Below the pieces are notes generated by a model. It ran no database searches, had not been told where the DNA came from, and worked only from the letters and a program-made list of their open reading frames with translations. A stretch of 39,650 nt of DNA. Origin: Helicobacteraceae bacterium. Its GTDB lineage: Bacteria; Campylobacterota; Campylobacteria; Campylobacterales; Sulfurimonadaceae. Both the position numbers and the translations under genes were made by a program. The DNA lies in contig WTBY01000040.1 of NCBI GenBank assembly GCA_013138865.1, forward strand, positions 1 to 39,650, read 5' to 3'. This document shows positions 25,077-34,084 of the stretch, piece by piece. Position 1 is the stretch's first letter. The number at the start of each line of letters is the position of its first letter.

Positions 25077-27080
25077 ATGTTTTTAATCATAAAAAATCTT
25101 ATCACTGCTTTTTTATCTATACTGATAATAGGTGCACTATCTTCTTTAAATGCTAGTTATGAAATCAATAGTTCATTAAATAATGAGCTAATTGCCGAAT
25201 ATGAAACAGAGGGTAGTGTTTTAAAAGATATTTTAATATCCGAATATCAAAATGCTAACAATATCATACCAAATGAGCAAATATCTATTCTAGATATATT
25301 AAACTCATCTGCTCTGTATGCTTCAATGACTGGTGAAAGTAATACCAATGCAGATAGTGGTATTATCCAAAAGTTAATTTATATTACCGATAAATTAGAA
25401 ACTGAAGGCAGTGTCTCGGTAACACTTAAGCTGCAGTATAAATTTTATCCTGAGGGAACCTTCTCTACAGAACAAGAGGTATTAGAACAGAGACAACAAA
25501 TGATAGATATACTAGTTCCTATTATTAATGACAAAATGTTGAGCTCTGTTGAGATGCTACAGTCAATTCAAATATATGACACAATACCTTACTTTACTCT
25601 AACTCTTAATCAAAATAACTTTTGGAACTTACTAGAGAGTAATGGTATTATTGATATAGAATTAAACGATTTAAATGAAGTTAGTTTAACACAAAGTTCT
25701 CCATTAATTCAAGCAACAACATCGTGGGATAATGCGATAACTGGTGCTGGTCAAGTTGTTGCTGTACTAGACACAGGTGTTAGAAAAAGTCACGCTTTTT
25801 TAGCTAATAAGGTAGTTTCTGAAGCATGTTACTCAAATGCTGGTGGTTGGGGTAGTGGTACATCACTATGTCCTGGTGGTTGGACATCTATGACCAGTTC
25901 AGGTGCAGGGGTAAACTGTAGTACATCTTTTAGTGCATGTAATCACGGTACTCATGTTGCAGGTATTATTGCTGGTAAAGGTGCATCTTTCTCAGGAGTT
26001 GCTAAAGAATCTAAAATTATTGCTATACAAATATTTACCAATATTGGTGGGCAAATTTTAACTTACACTAGTGATCAGACAAAAGGGCTGGAGAGAGTAT
26101 ATGCATTAAGAAATAGCTATAGTATTGCCTCTGTTAATATGAGTATAGGCGGTGGAAAACACACCTCTTATTGCAATAGTGACTCTAGAAAAGCAATTAT
26201 TGACAACTTACTATCAGCTGGTATTGCCACTGTTATTGCCGCTGGAAATGATGGTTATACAAATGCGGTTAGTGCTCCTGGTTGTATTCAAAGTGCGATT
26301 ACAGTTGGTGCAACATCTGATGGTGGATGGGGACGTACAGTTGACACAGTTGATTCATATTCAAATAGTGCTTCTATGATTGATCTACTTGCTCCTGGTA
26401 GTGCAATATACTCATCTATTGCAACATCAAATACGGCATACTCCACTTATCAAGGTACATCAATGGCAGCACCACAAGTTGCTGGCGCATTTGCACTTTT
26501 AAAATCAGCTAAAAATAGTGCTACTGTAGCAGAATCACTTAATGCATTACAAACTTCTGGAAAGAGTGTTACTGATTCAAAAAATGGTATTGTTAAAAGA
26601 AGAATTAAGATACATGATGCAACTTTACAGTTTGGAACTGGTAGCATAACAGTAAATATTAGTCCTGCTGGAGCTACATCTATTGGCGCTAAATGGACTA
26701 TTGATGGCAGCACATGGAACAACAGTGGTACAGAAGTAACAGATCTTCCAATTGGTACATATAGTATTACATTTAAATCAATAATACACTCCAATAATAA
26801 AAAAGTTTGGACTACACCATCCTCACAAAGTACTATTATTTCATTTGATGGGGACAGCAAATCATTAAGTGGAACATATTCTGAAAATGATAAAGATAAA
26901 TCACTAAAAGATTTTAATGGCGATGGTAAAAGTGATATCTTATTTAGAAATACTTCTAATGGTTCTACATATATTTATACTATGGATGGTTCAACTTATA
27001 GTGGCTCTTCTGTAAAAGACTCTAGTGGCAATATACCAAAACCATCTTATAGTGGTTGGTCAACTACTTTAATCTTCTAA
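25077..27080 (+). CDS. Secreted subtilisin-like serine protease (S8) under riboswitch control
   Basis: 667 residues from the ATG at 25077, which has GGAG upstream (a 4-codon longer start at 25065 is less likely). N-terminal signal segment LITAFLSILIIGALSSLNA. The catalytic domain holds Asp232 in VVAVLDTGV, His290 in NHGTHVAGI, oxyanion Asn391 in AAGNDG and Ser462 in GTSMAAPQVAG. Then a PEGA-like beta segment (~535-600) and a single VCBS/FG-GAP-like calcium loop, DFNGDGKSDILFR, near the end. Homologous proteins often carry several such repeats, so the C-terminus looks short. The 3' end overlaps the convergent SIS gene by 12 bp. Could mature or shed a surface protein. Confidence 0.9.
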   Translation: MFLIIKNLITAFLSILIIGALSSLNASYEINSSLNNELIAEYETEGSVLKDILISEYQNANNIIPNEQISILDILNSSALYASMTGESNTNADSGIIQKLIYITDKLETEGSVSVTLKLQYKFYPEGTFSTEQEVLEQRQQMIDILVPIINDKMLSSVEMLQSIQIYDTIPYFTLTLNQNNFWNLLESNGIIDIELNDLNEVSLTQSSPLIQATTSWDNAITGAGQVVAVLDTGVRKSHAFLANKVVSEACYSNAGGWGSGTSLCPGGWTSMTSSGAGVNCSTSFSACNHGTHVAGIIAGKGASFSGVAKESKIIAIQIFTNIGGQILTYTSDQTKGLERVYALRNSYSIASVNMSIGGGKHTSYCNSDSRKAIIDNLLSAGIATVIAAGNDGYTNAVSAPGCIQSAITVGATSDGGWGRTVDTVDSYSNSASMIDLLAPGSAIYSSIATSNTAYSTYQGTSMAAPQVAGAFALLKSAKNSATVAESLNALQTSGKSVTDSKNGIVKRRIKIHDATLQFGTGSITVNISPAGATSIGAKWTIDGSTWNNSGTEVTDLPIGTYSITFKSIIHSNNKKVWTTPSSQSTIISFDGDSKSLSGTYSENDKDKSLKDFNGDGKSDILFRNTSNGSTYIYTMDGSTYSGSSVKDSSGNIPKPSYSGWSTTLIF

Positions 27081-27635
27081 AGATATATAGTAGGAGTACA
27101 AAATATGGTCTAAAATCATATGAGCATCTTCTACTAAGCCATACTCTCCTTTTTGCGTCTCTATATAAAAATTTATATCGGATGCTTTTTTTAATTCACC
27201 TCCATCAAACCCACTTAAACCAACGACAGTAGAGCCCATTTTATTAGCGTGATTTACAGCTTTCATAATGTTTTCACTATTACCACTACAAGAAATAGCA
27301 ATTAGTAGATCTTCTTTGGCTATTTTATCTTTAAGTTGCATATAAAATATATTTTCATATCCTATATCATTAGCGATAGCTGTACATACTGAACTATTGT
27401 CACTTAAACTTTCAACATTAAAGTTTCTTATATTTCTTCTTTTTAGTCCTATACCTAAATCGTTGGCCATATGAGAAGATGTTGCTGCACTTCCACCATT
27501 TCCAATAATATAAATTTTTGAACCAACTTCTTGAGTCTTATCAATTGCCTCTTTAATTTTGACAACCTCATCTCTATCTATAGTATCAAATATTTTTTTT
27601 AAATTATTTAAATAATCATCTATAAAATTCTTCAT
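27069..27635 (-). CDS. gmhA: SIS-domain sugar isomerase, GmhA-like
   Basis: 188 residues, a single SIS domain of the phosphoheptose isomerase type. IIGNGGSAATSSHMANDL and AISCSGNSENIMKA are the phosphosugar-binding motifs; EDAHMILDHILY supplies the catalytic Glu and His. GmhA turns sedoheptulose-7-phosphate into heptose-7-phosphate; a heptose here would feed LPS core or a surface glycan. No other heptose gene lies nearby, so another sugar phosphate is possible. Last gene of the minus-strand glycan run. Confidence 0.8.
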   Translation of the reverse strand: MKNFIDDYLNNLKKIFDTIDRDEVVKIKEAIDKTQEVGSKIYIIGNGGSAATSSHMANDLGIGLKRRNIRNFNVESLSDNSSVCTAIANDIGYENIFYMQLKDKIAKEDLLIAISCSGNSENIMKAVNHANKMGSTVVGLSGFDGGELKKASDINFYIETQKGEYGLVEDAHMILDHILYSYYISLED

Positions 27636-27644
27636 TATTTTCTC

Positions 27645-28772
27645 CTAAAAAGTAAAAATCTTTTCTCTTTCTATTCCAAAGCTATTTGTTAACATCTTAA
27701 TAACTTCTATTTCCCTTCCTATTACACTAACAATTATTAAGTCATACTCAATATTCTCAATATTTTTAACAGAATAAACTTTAGAGTATTCAATCTCATT
27801 TGAAATCAAATCACTATTTATATCGACAAAAATAGTCTTCTCATGTGGCATTATACTTTTTACTATTTTTCCAAATGTTCCATTTCCATAAATTATATAG
27901 TTTGTCTTTGGTTTAGGGAAACTAAGTACCTTATTGTAGCATTTACTAAAAAATATAGAGTAATCAATTCTTATTGAGTTGATCATTGGCATTTGAAAAA
28001 ACTTATTAGTTTCTATTCGCAATATTTCATATTTATTATGGCTATTAACAAGCATATTGTAATCCACTTTTGGGAATACATCAACATATGTATTTTTATT
28101 AGCATTCAGATTATAGATATTTTTTTTGTAATCATAAAGCATTTTTAGCTTTGATAAAGATCTAGTAATCTGTTTTAATATAGTTTCACTGTCCCATAAT
28201 CTTTTTCGCTTATATTGTCCATTTTTACTAAAACCAACATTTGCTATTGAGCTACTATTATAGCAGTAGCTATTCACACCACTACACATATAATCTTTAT
28301 CCATGCCAAGTACAAAAATATTCTCAAACTTAAAATATAGTGCCATATAAATGGCGCTTTCTATTAATAATCCAGATATAGGGTTAGTGTATAAATCTAT
28401 ATTTTCTATGGATAACTCATTCCATTCTATATAGTTCCTCCAAATTATCTCATTATTTACAAATAAGTTATACTTTTCTATTAATACTTTATCTTCTATA
28501 TCTAAAATAACAATCGTATTTTTATCTATAGCATTGTGTAATTCCTTAGTTAAATCAATAACTTCTTTTTCTGTGTAATGCCCTATATCAATATGAAACT
28601 TTAATTTATTCCAAATGTGATATTTAGGTTTTATATGATTGTAATCTTGATGTCTAAATAAACCTGCGACTGCTATAACATTCTTGTCACTTAATAATTT
28701 TAAATTCTGCTTATTAACAGATGGTCCAGGTGCAACTACAAAACAGTCATGCTCAAACTTAGCATCTTTCAT
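27645..28772 (-). CDS. DUF115 (Maf/MptE-like) protein with C-terminal Rossmann-like domain, copy 1
   Basis: 375 residues. The N-terminal CFVVAPGPSVNKQNLKLL and later LLIESAIYMALYF / FVLGMDKDY match the DUF115 domain shared with Maf flagellin glycosyltransferases. Maf proteins transfer nonulosonic acids to flagellin. The protein is shorter than typical Maf. From ~290 there is a separate domain with YIIYGNGTFG (GxGxxG nucleotide loop). Paralogue at 31109-32272. Function inferred only; nonulosonate transfer fits the neighbours. Confidence 0.75.
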   Translation of the reverse strand: MKDAKFEHDCFVVAPGPSVNKQNLKLLSDKNVIAVAGLFRHQDYNHIKPKYHIWNKLKFHIDIGHYTEKEVIDLTKELHNAIDKNTIVILDIEDKVLIEKYNLFVNNEIIWRNYIEWNELSIENIDLYTNPISGLLIESAIYMALYFKFENIFVLGMDKDYMCSGVNSYCYNSSSIANVGFSKNGQYKRKRLWDSETILKQITRSLSKLKMLYDYKKNIYNLNANKNTYVDVFPKVDYNMLVNSHNKYEILRIETNKFFQMPMINSIRIDYSIFFSKCYNKVLSFPKPKTNYIIYGNGTFGKIVKSIMPHEKTIFVDINSDLISNEIEYSKVYSVKNIENIEYDLIIVSVIGREIEVIKMLTNSFGIEREKIFTF

Positions 28773-28783
28773 CTGATTTTCAA

Positions 28784-29560
28784 CTATTTTTTTACAATAT
28801 ATCCACCAGGGACATTATTCCAAGGAAATTTTTTTATTTCATAATCAAAACCATTTTCATCCATATACTTCTCAAGAGCACTACTTTCACCAGACCACTC
28901 TAAAATACCATACTCATCAAAGATTATCACACCACCTTTAACAACTAGCGGAAATAGATGTTTTAACCCTGTCATAGTAGGGTTATACATATCAATATCA
29001 AAATGCAATAGTGAAATTCTTAAACCAGGGTTTTTAGAAACAAACTCCGGTATAGTTTTTTCAACATCGCCTTCTATTAGCTCAATACGTTTTTTCCATC
29101 CAACAAAGCGATCTTCATCAAATATATCTATTACATCTTTAAGCTCATCATAATATTGACTTGGGCTAAATCCACCCTCTGTCTTATGCATTTGATCATA
29201 ATTTGGTCCATCTTCTTGAGCTAAATTAGTAAAACCACTAAAGTTGTCAAAACCCCAAACTTTTTTCGTTCTATCTCCAATGTTCCTTGACTCTAAAAAA
29301 TTTGCAAATGTCATTAATGATTGTCCTCTAAAAACTCCAAGTTCAACTATATCTCCTGGTAAATCTATTGTTTTAAGAAAAAGCTCATAGTGTGCTAAAA
29401 ACTTTTTTATTGTTGTTCTTCTAGCATATATTGGGAACCCATTAATAAGTTCAATTGGCGAAATATTGTGTTTTTCAACTAAAGATTCTAAGCTATTTTC
29501 AATCTCTTTATCTTTAGAGTATTTTTTTGTACCATCAAATTTATCTTCACTATTGTTCAT
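28784..29560 (-). CDS. TylF/MycF-type O-methyltransferase, copy 1
   Basis: 258 residues. SAM-binding GDIVELGVFRGQSLMTFA and the metal-binding acidic strand LLHFDIDMYNPT with later GGVIIFDEYG define the TylF family, Mg-dependent sugar O-methyltransferases known from macrolide tailoring. A ~60-residue N-terminal lid precedes the core. Here the substrate is most likely a glycan sugar. Overlaps the PhyH-like gene upstream by 11 bp, so oxygenase and methyltransferase are coupled. Confidence 0.87.
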   Translation of the reverse strand: MNNSEDKFDGTKKYSKDKEIENSLESLVEKHNISPIELINGFPIYARRTTIKKFLAHYELFLKTIDLPGDIVELGVFRGQSLMTFANFLESRNIGDRTKKVWGFDNFSGFTNLAQEDGPNYDQMHKTEGGFSPSQYYDELKDVIDIFDEDRFVGWKKRIELIEGDVEKTIPEFVSKNPGLRISLLHFDIDMYNPTMTGLKHLFPLVVKGGVIIFDEYGILEWSGESSALEKYMDENGFDYEIKKFPWNNVPGGYIVKK

Positions 29561-30344
29561 TATTTAGTCCTTTAAATTTTACACTTTTTATATCTATATA
29601 TTTTCGTTTTTTATAATCTAAATCTGAAATAAAACGCTTTGGTATAGCTCTTACATCTACAGAATATCTTTCTTCTTGCATACTTTTAGTAAAGTGTGTG
29701 CGATGAATTTTATAAGCATCAAATAGAACTACATCACCTTGATTTAATTCTATAACCTGTTTTGTAGAAGTTTTTAAAATTGGAGCCATAACTTTATCTG
29801 ATAGCCCAAATTCCCATATCTCATTTCCTTCATGAGAAAGTTTTTCATCAGTCACACTATCTATAAATTCAATAGAAGGACTATTGACTCCACACTCTTG
29901 CAGCGATGTAAAACATATAGTTATATTTTCGTACCTACTATTATAAAAATAGTCCTGATGATATGGTAAAAGACCATGCTCTTGTTTTAGCAATAACTTT
30001 CTAAATTGTGCTGGATAATGCCACAAGCACTCATCATTATTTAAAATATTTAATAGTTCAGGTATTTTTGACTCAGAATATATCTCAAAAATCTCTTTAC
30101 TTGTTCGTAGCGATTTATTTTCATCCAAAATTGGCATTTCACACCTAAAGAGTGTGTTCTTATCACTATCAGACAAAGAGTCTTTAATCGAGTTTAAGTA
30201 TTCAAACTCTTTTTGTGCTTTTTTTCTTAATTTTTCTATTTTCTTCTTATCTAGCGCATTCCGTATAACAACCATTTTAGTATCACTATATACTTTATTG
30301 ACTTTTTTTATATCCATACAATTAGAATCGAAATCATAAGACAT
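29550..30344 (-). CDS. Phytanoyl-CoA dioxygenase-like Fe(II)/2-oxoglutarate oxygenase, copy 1
   Basis: 264 residues with the double-stranded beta-helix pattern of PhyH. Iron ligands: His129 and Asp131 in LPYHQDYF, and His214 in YKIHRTHFT; Arg226 in RYSVDVR would bind 2-oxoglutarate. It is predicted to hydroxylate a small molecule or sugar in the cytoplasm. Its 3' end overlaps the TylF methyltransferase gene, suggesting hydroxylation followed by O-methylation of the same substrate (inference). Confidence 0.82.
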   Translation of the reverse strand: MSYDFDSNCMDIKKVNKVYSDTKMVVIRNALDKKKIEKLRKKAQKEFEYLNSIKDSLSDSDKNTLFRCEMPILDENKSLRTSKEIFEIYSESKIPELLNILNNDECLWHYPAQFRKLLLKQEHGLLPYHQDYFYNSRYENITICFTSLQECGVNSPSIEFIDSVTDEKLSHEGNEIWEFGLSDKVMAPILKTSTKQVIELNQGDVVLFDAYKIHRTHFTKSMQEERYSVDVRAIPKRFISDLDYKKRKYIDIKSVKFKGLNNEQ

Positions 30345-30347
30345 CTA

Positions 30348-31085
30348 TTATCCTTTATTATTTGCTATCATAAGCATTATACCATCACTCAAAGGTAAAA
30401 CTATTTTAAGATATGACAATTTTTTAGTATACTCCAACATACTCTTTACACCTAGCCCTTTCTCTGTATTTGGCACCTCATTTAATGTATCGCAAGAAAA
30501 GCTTGTATTATCTATAACTATTAAGCATCCTGAATTCATAATATTTTCTAATAAAATTAAATAGTCTTTATAGTTTTCTTTATTTCCATCTAAAAAAACC
30601 ATATCAAATTTTTCTCCATTATAATCTTTCAAATACTCTAATGCATCAATATTTTTTAACTCAACTTTATGAGTTAAGTTATTTGCAGAAATATTTCTTT
30701 TTGCAATATTATAAAACCTATCATACTTTTCCAATGATACTATTTTACTATTTTGAGATAACTTACTTGCTATATACATGGTCGAACAACCTATAAAAGT
30801 TCCTATTTCTAGAACATTATTTGGATTTTTAATTGTTGTTAAAAACTCTATTAGTCTATAGGTAATTAAGTTTGAACCTAACTGTGTTAATGGAAAGGAT
30901 GGGTCTTCTTCTATAGAAAAACACTCTTGTGGAGTTTTTATGTCCGAATAATTAATACAAAATTCGTACATTACCCTCATCAATGATTCAGTATCTTTAT
31001 CACCATTGTATTCACTTGATAAACGCTTACTAAATGGAAGAAAAGTTTCATAAAACTCATCTGAATTAACAATATTACCACTCAT
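30348..31085 (-). CDS. Class I SAM-dependent O-methyltransferase (PF01596-like)
   Basis: 245 residues. Motifs VLEIGTFIGCSTMYIA (SAM), VSLEKYDRF, KFDMVFLDGNKENYKDYL and GCLIVIDNTSF (metal site) resemble the catechol/caffeoyl-CoA O-methyltransferase fold. The family is distinct from the three TylF enzymes around it. Separated by 3 bp from the PhyH-like gene downstream. Substrate unknown; glycan methylation by context. Confidence 0.85.
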   Translation of the reverse strand: MSGNIVNSDEFYETFLPFSKRLSSEYNGDKDTESLMRVMYEFCINYSDIKTPQECFSIEEDPSFPLTQLGSNLITYRLIEFLTTIKNPNNVLEIGTFIGCSTMYIASKLSQNSKIVSLEKYDRFYNIAKRNISANNLTHKVELKNIDALEYLKDYNGEKFDMVFLDGNKENYKDYLILLENIMNSGCLIVIDNTSFSCDTLNEVPNTEKGLGVKSMLEYTKKLSYLKIVLPLSDGIMLMIANNKG

Positions 31086-31108
31086 ATTTGACCCTCTTTT
31101 AGCAAAAT

Positions 31109-32272
31109 TTAAAAAATTATAATTCTTTTTTTATTAACTTTTATCTCATTTATTAAAAACTCCATTATCTCTTGTTCTCTACCCAAAACACTAATAAGTA
31201 TATAGTCATATTCCATATTTTTTATATTCATATTTGAATATACTTGACCTATTTCAATATTATTTGACATATTATCAGAACTAGAATCGACAAAAGCTAC
31301 ATCACTATCTTGCATAAAGCTATAAATCATTTGACCAAATGAACCATTGCCATATATAATATACTTACTATTTCTTTTATTTAATTCATTGACTTTGTTG
31401 TAAGCATGACTGAAAAATTTGGAGAACAATAGCCTATAGTCTCTAACTTCAAAATTTCGTGAAGCTACTTCAATAAAATCTTTTTTACTATTTTTAATAA
31501 GCTTTTTTTTCTTTTTTTTCTTTAATACTAAATCTTCATAGTTAATTTTTGGTAATACATCTATATGTGTATTAGCATTTGCATTAAGGTTAAATATATT
31601 TTTCTTAAATTCATATAATGCCTTCAGTTTCACCACCGAATATCTAGTTTGCTCTAACTTAAACTCTATGTCCCATTTTCTTGCTTTTAAGTAATAATTC
31701 TTTTTCTTAGGTTTAATATTACCCATAACTTTTTTTCTATCATAATAGCTCTCTATGCCATTACAAATAGAGTCCATATCCATACCAAGTAAAAAAATAT
31801 TTTTAAAGTTCAAGTAGAGTGCTACATAGATTGCGCTTTCCGTTAAAAATCTAGCCGCTGGCGTTTTTTCTAAATCTATATCTTTAAAATAAAAACCATC
31901 CCAAGGGGTACTATATTTTCTCCATATTATCTCATTATTTGTAAACAAGAAATACTTCATAAATAACTCTTTATCTTCAATGTCAGCAATTAAAATAGTA
32001 TTTCTATTTAATAGTTTTTCTAACTCTTTCAAGTTTTTAACAACCTCTTTTTCTGTGTAAAAATCAGGTAAAATATGATGTGTCTGCTTATGTAAAATAT
32101 GATATTTAATTGCTAAAGATTGAATAATATCATGTCTATACATACCCCCTATAGTCATAATATTTTTACCCTTAAGAAGTGTTAAGTCTTGTTGATTTAT
32201 AGAAGGTCCTGGAGCTATGATATAACAATCATTTTCTAGCTCTGAATCTTTTATTTTATTGCTATTTATCAT
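31109..32272 (-). CDS. DUF115 (Maf/MptE-like) protein with C-terminal Rossmann-like domain, copy 2
   Basis: 387 residues. Same plan as the 27645 gene: CYIIAPGPSINQQDL, FLTESAIYVALYLNF and FLLGMDMDS in the DUF115 part, then YIIYGNGSFGQMIYSF in the C-terminal part. The linker contains seven consecutive Lys codons formed by two A8 tracts (plus-strand T-runs 31503-31510, 31512-31519). A one-base slip there truncates the protein within three to fifteen codons, leaving only the DUF115 half. Overlaps the cytidylyltransferase gene by 11 bp. Confidence 0.75.
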   Translation of the reverse strand: MINSNKIKDSELENDCYIIAPGPSINQQDLTLLKGKNIMTIGGMYRHDIIQSLAIKYHILHKQTHHILPDFYTEKEVVKNLKELEKLLNRNTILIADIEDKELFMKYFLFTNNEIIWRKYSTPWDGFYFKDIDLEKTPAARFLTESAIYVALYLNFKNIFLLGMDMDSICNGIESYYDRKKVMGNIKPKKKNYYLKARKWDIEFKLEQTRYSVVKLKALYEFKKNIFNLNANANTHIDVLPKINYEDLVLKKKKKKKLIKNSKKDFIEVASRNFEVRDYRLLFSKFFSHAYNKVNELNKRNSKYIIYGNGSFGQMIYSFMQDSDVAFVDSSSDNMSNNIEIGQVYSNMNIKNMEYDYILISVLGREQEIMEFLINEIKVNKKRIIIF

Positions 32273-32963
32273 ATAGTTTATCCTTGCTATTTAAGTACTG
32301 TTTAATTTTTAATAAATCATCCATTGTATCTATATCAAAACTGCTCTCCAAGCTCATCTCATACTTAATTGTTTTATCTGTAAAAAAACTATTCGTTTTC
32401 AAAAAAGATTCTGTATTTACAAAATAGATAGCTCCATTGCTTATGTATGTTTTGGGGAGGTCTTGCCTTCTCATAAATGGATACTTATTATTTGAAATTC
32501 CTTTGATATAGCCTTCATTATCGTCTTGAAAGGCTTTTAGTATTTTGTTGTCAATTTTTGCAACACTAATTAAAGCAGTTGCATTACTTTTTAAAAATAT
32601 CTCAATAGCCTCTGCTATATTTTCACTATCTCTTAATGGTGAAGTTGGCTGAAGCAATAGAGTATAATCAAACTCTTCGCCACAATCTTTCAACTCTAAA
32701 AGAGCGTGTTTAACAACCTCTTCACTAGAAGTTGTATCTAAAGCTAGCTCTTTTGGTCTATTTAGGGTATCTGCACCATATTTTTTAGAAATATCCAATA
32801 TCTCTTGAGAGTCAGAACTTACCAATGTCTTACTGATAGACTCTGTTTTTAAACTAGCTTCTATACTCCATGCAATAAGTGGCTTACCTGATAAATCTAT
32901 AATGTTTTTACCTTTAAGTCCATTTGAGCCTGATCTTGCGGGTATGATTGATAAAATTTTCAT
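32262..32963 (-). CDS. neuA: CMP-nonulosonate synthetase, NeuA/LegF-like
   Basis: 233 residues. The N-terminus IIPARSGSNGLKGKN is the canonical CTP-binding loop of acylneuraminate cytidylyltransferases; LLQPTSPLRDSENI and the late SFDIDTMDDL carry the metal Asp. By operon with NeuC and NeuB it probably makes CMP-legionaminate or a relative. Legionaminate versus neuraminate cannot be told apart by eye. Overlaps the NeuC gene by 4 bp. Confidence 0.9.
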   Translation of the reverse strand: MKILSIIPARSGSNGLKGKNIIDLSGKPLIAWSIEASLKTESISKTLVSSDSQEILDISKKYGADTLNRPKELALDTTSSEEVVKHALLELKDCGEEFDYTLLLQPTSPLRDSENIAEAIEIFLKSNATALISVAKIDNKILKAFQDDNEGYIKGISNNKYPFMRRQDLPKTYISNGAIYFVNTESFLKTNSFFTDKTIKYEMSLESSFDIDTMDDLLKIKQYLNSKDKLYDK

Positions 32964-34084
32964 ATTAAATCTTTAAACTGCTTTTGATGATTTATTCTCC
33001 AAATTGTTTTGCTAGTTAATAGCTCATAAAACTTTTTATCGCTATCTCCATCTCCAAAATAAATATCACAGCTATTTATTTCCATACTTAATGCTTCTTT
33101 TATAGCTTTTTTTAAGTCATCTTTATGACAATTTACATTAATTATACTGTTTGAGCGAACTCTATTGTGTTGTCGATCTCCTATATTAATGGTTGGTACA
33201 TGATAATATGGTGCTTCTCTAATTCCAGCACTAGAATTACCCATAATAAACTTCGCATTTTTAAGAAGAGCTAAAAAATATTCAAATCTAACAGATGGGA
33301 AAATTTTAATATTATTAAGGTTTTGTAACTTTTCATACTCTTTAACTATTAAGTCTGAGCCAGTATCGTTATTCGGTAAAACAACAATATAATTTTCATG
33401 ACTACTAAGCATAGCATCTATCATAAAGCTTGTATCTTGTTGTATTGAAGAAAGATTTGTAGTCACTGGATGAAACAGAGCAATCGCGTACTCTTTAAAT
33501 GGTATGTTGTAATATTTTAATACACTATCTAATGAGCTTAAATTATCTTTACTCATTGCATCCAAATCTGGTGATCCTATTTCAAATATAGATGACGTAT
33601 CTTCACCCATCTGAATAAGTCTTCCTTTTGCTTCACTGTTAGATACTAAGTGTACATGTGATAGTTTTGAGACAGAGTGTCTAATTAGTTCATCTATTGT
33701 ACCAGAGACTTCACCACCTTCTATATGTGCAACTAATATATTATTCAAACTTCCAACAATAGCCCCTGCCAATGCTTCTACCCGATCTCCATGTACAACA
33801 ATTAAATCAGGCTTCAAGTCAAGTACAAAATCAGATAGTCCATTTATTGTTTTAGATAAAATTTTGTCCATTGTTGCACCATTTTCATGATTAATATATT
33901 GAAATATATTATTAAATCCTGATTTATATATTTCATTGACAGTGTGCCCATATTTAGTACTTAAGTGCATTCCAGTAGCAAAAATGTGCACATCAAAAAA
34001 CTTAGACTCTTGCGTTATTTTTATTAAAGACTTCAACTTGCCGAAGTCTGCTCTAGTTCCTGTTAAAAAAAGAACTTTTTTCAT
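32960..34084 (-). CDS. neuC: UDP/GDP-HexNAc hydrolysing 2-epimerase, NeuC/LegG-like
   Basis: 374 residues of the UDP-GlcNAc 2-epimerase fold. FLTGTRADFGKLKSLI is the nucleotide end, VVHGDRVEALAGA the conserved HGD motif, and HIEGGEVSGTIDELIRH the catalytic loop; GNSSAGIREAPYYHVP lies in the second lobe. These enzymes release ManNAc (NeuC) or 2,4-diacetamido-trideoxymannose (LegG) for NeuB condensation. Overlaps neuA downstream and the TylF gene upstream by 4 bp each. Confidence 0.92.
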   Translation of the reverse strand: MKKVLFLTGTRADFGKLKSLIKITQESKFFDVHIFATGMHLSTKYGHTVNEIYKSGFNNIFQYINHENGATMDKILSKTINGLSDFVLDLKPDLIVVHGDRVEALAGAIVGSLNNILVAHIEGGEVSGTIDELIRHSVSKLSHVHLVSNSEAKGRLIQMGEDTSSIFEIGSPDLDAMSKDNLSSLDSVLKYYNIPFKEYAIALFHPVTTNLSSIQQDTSFMIDAMLSSHENYIVVLPNNDTGSDLIVKEYEKLQNLNNIKIFPSVRFEYFLALLKNAKFIMGNSSAGIREAPYYHVPTINIGDRQHNRVRSNSIINVNCHKDDLKKAIKEALSMEINSCDIYFGDGDSDKKFYELLTSKTIWRINHQKQFKDLI

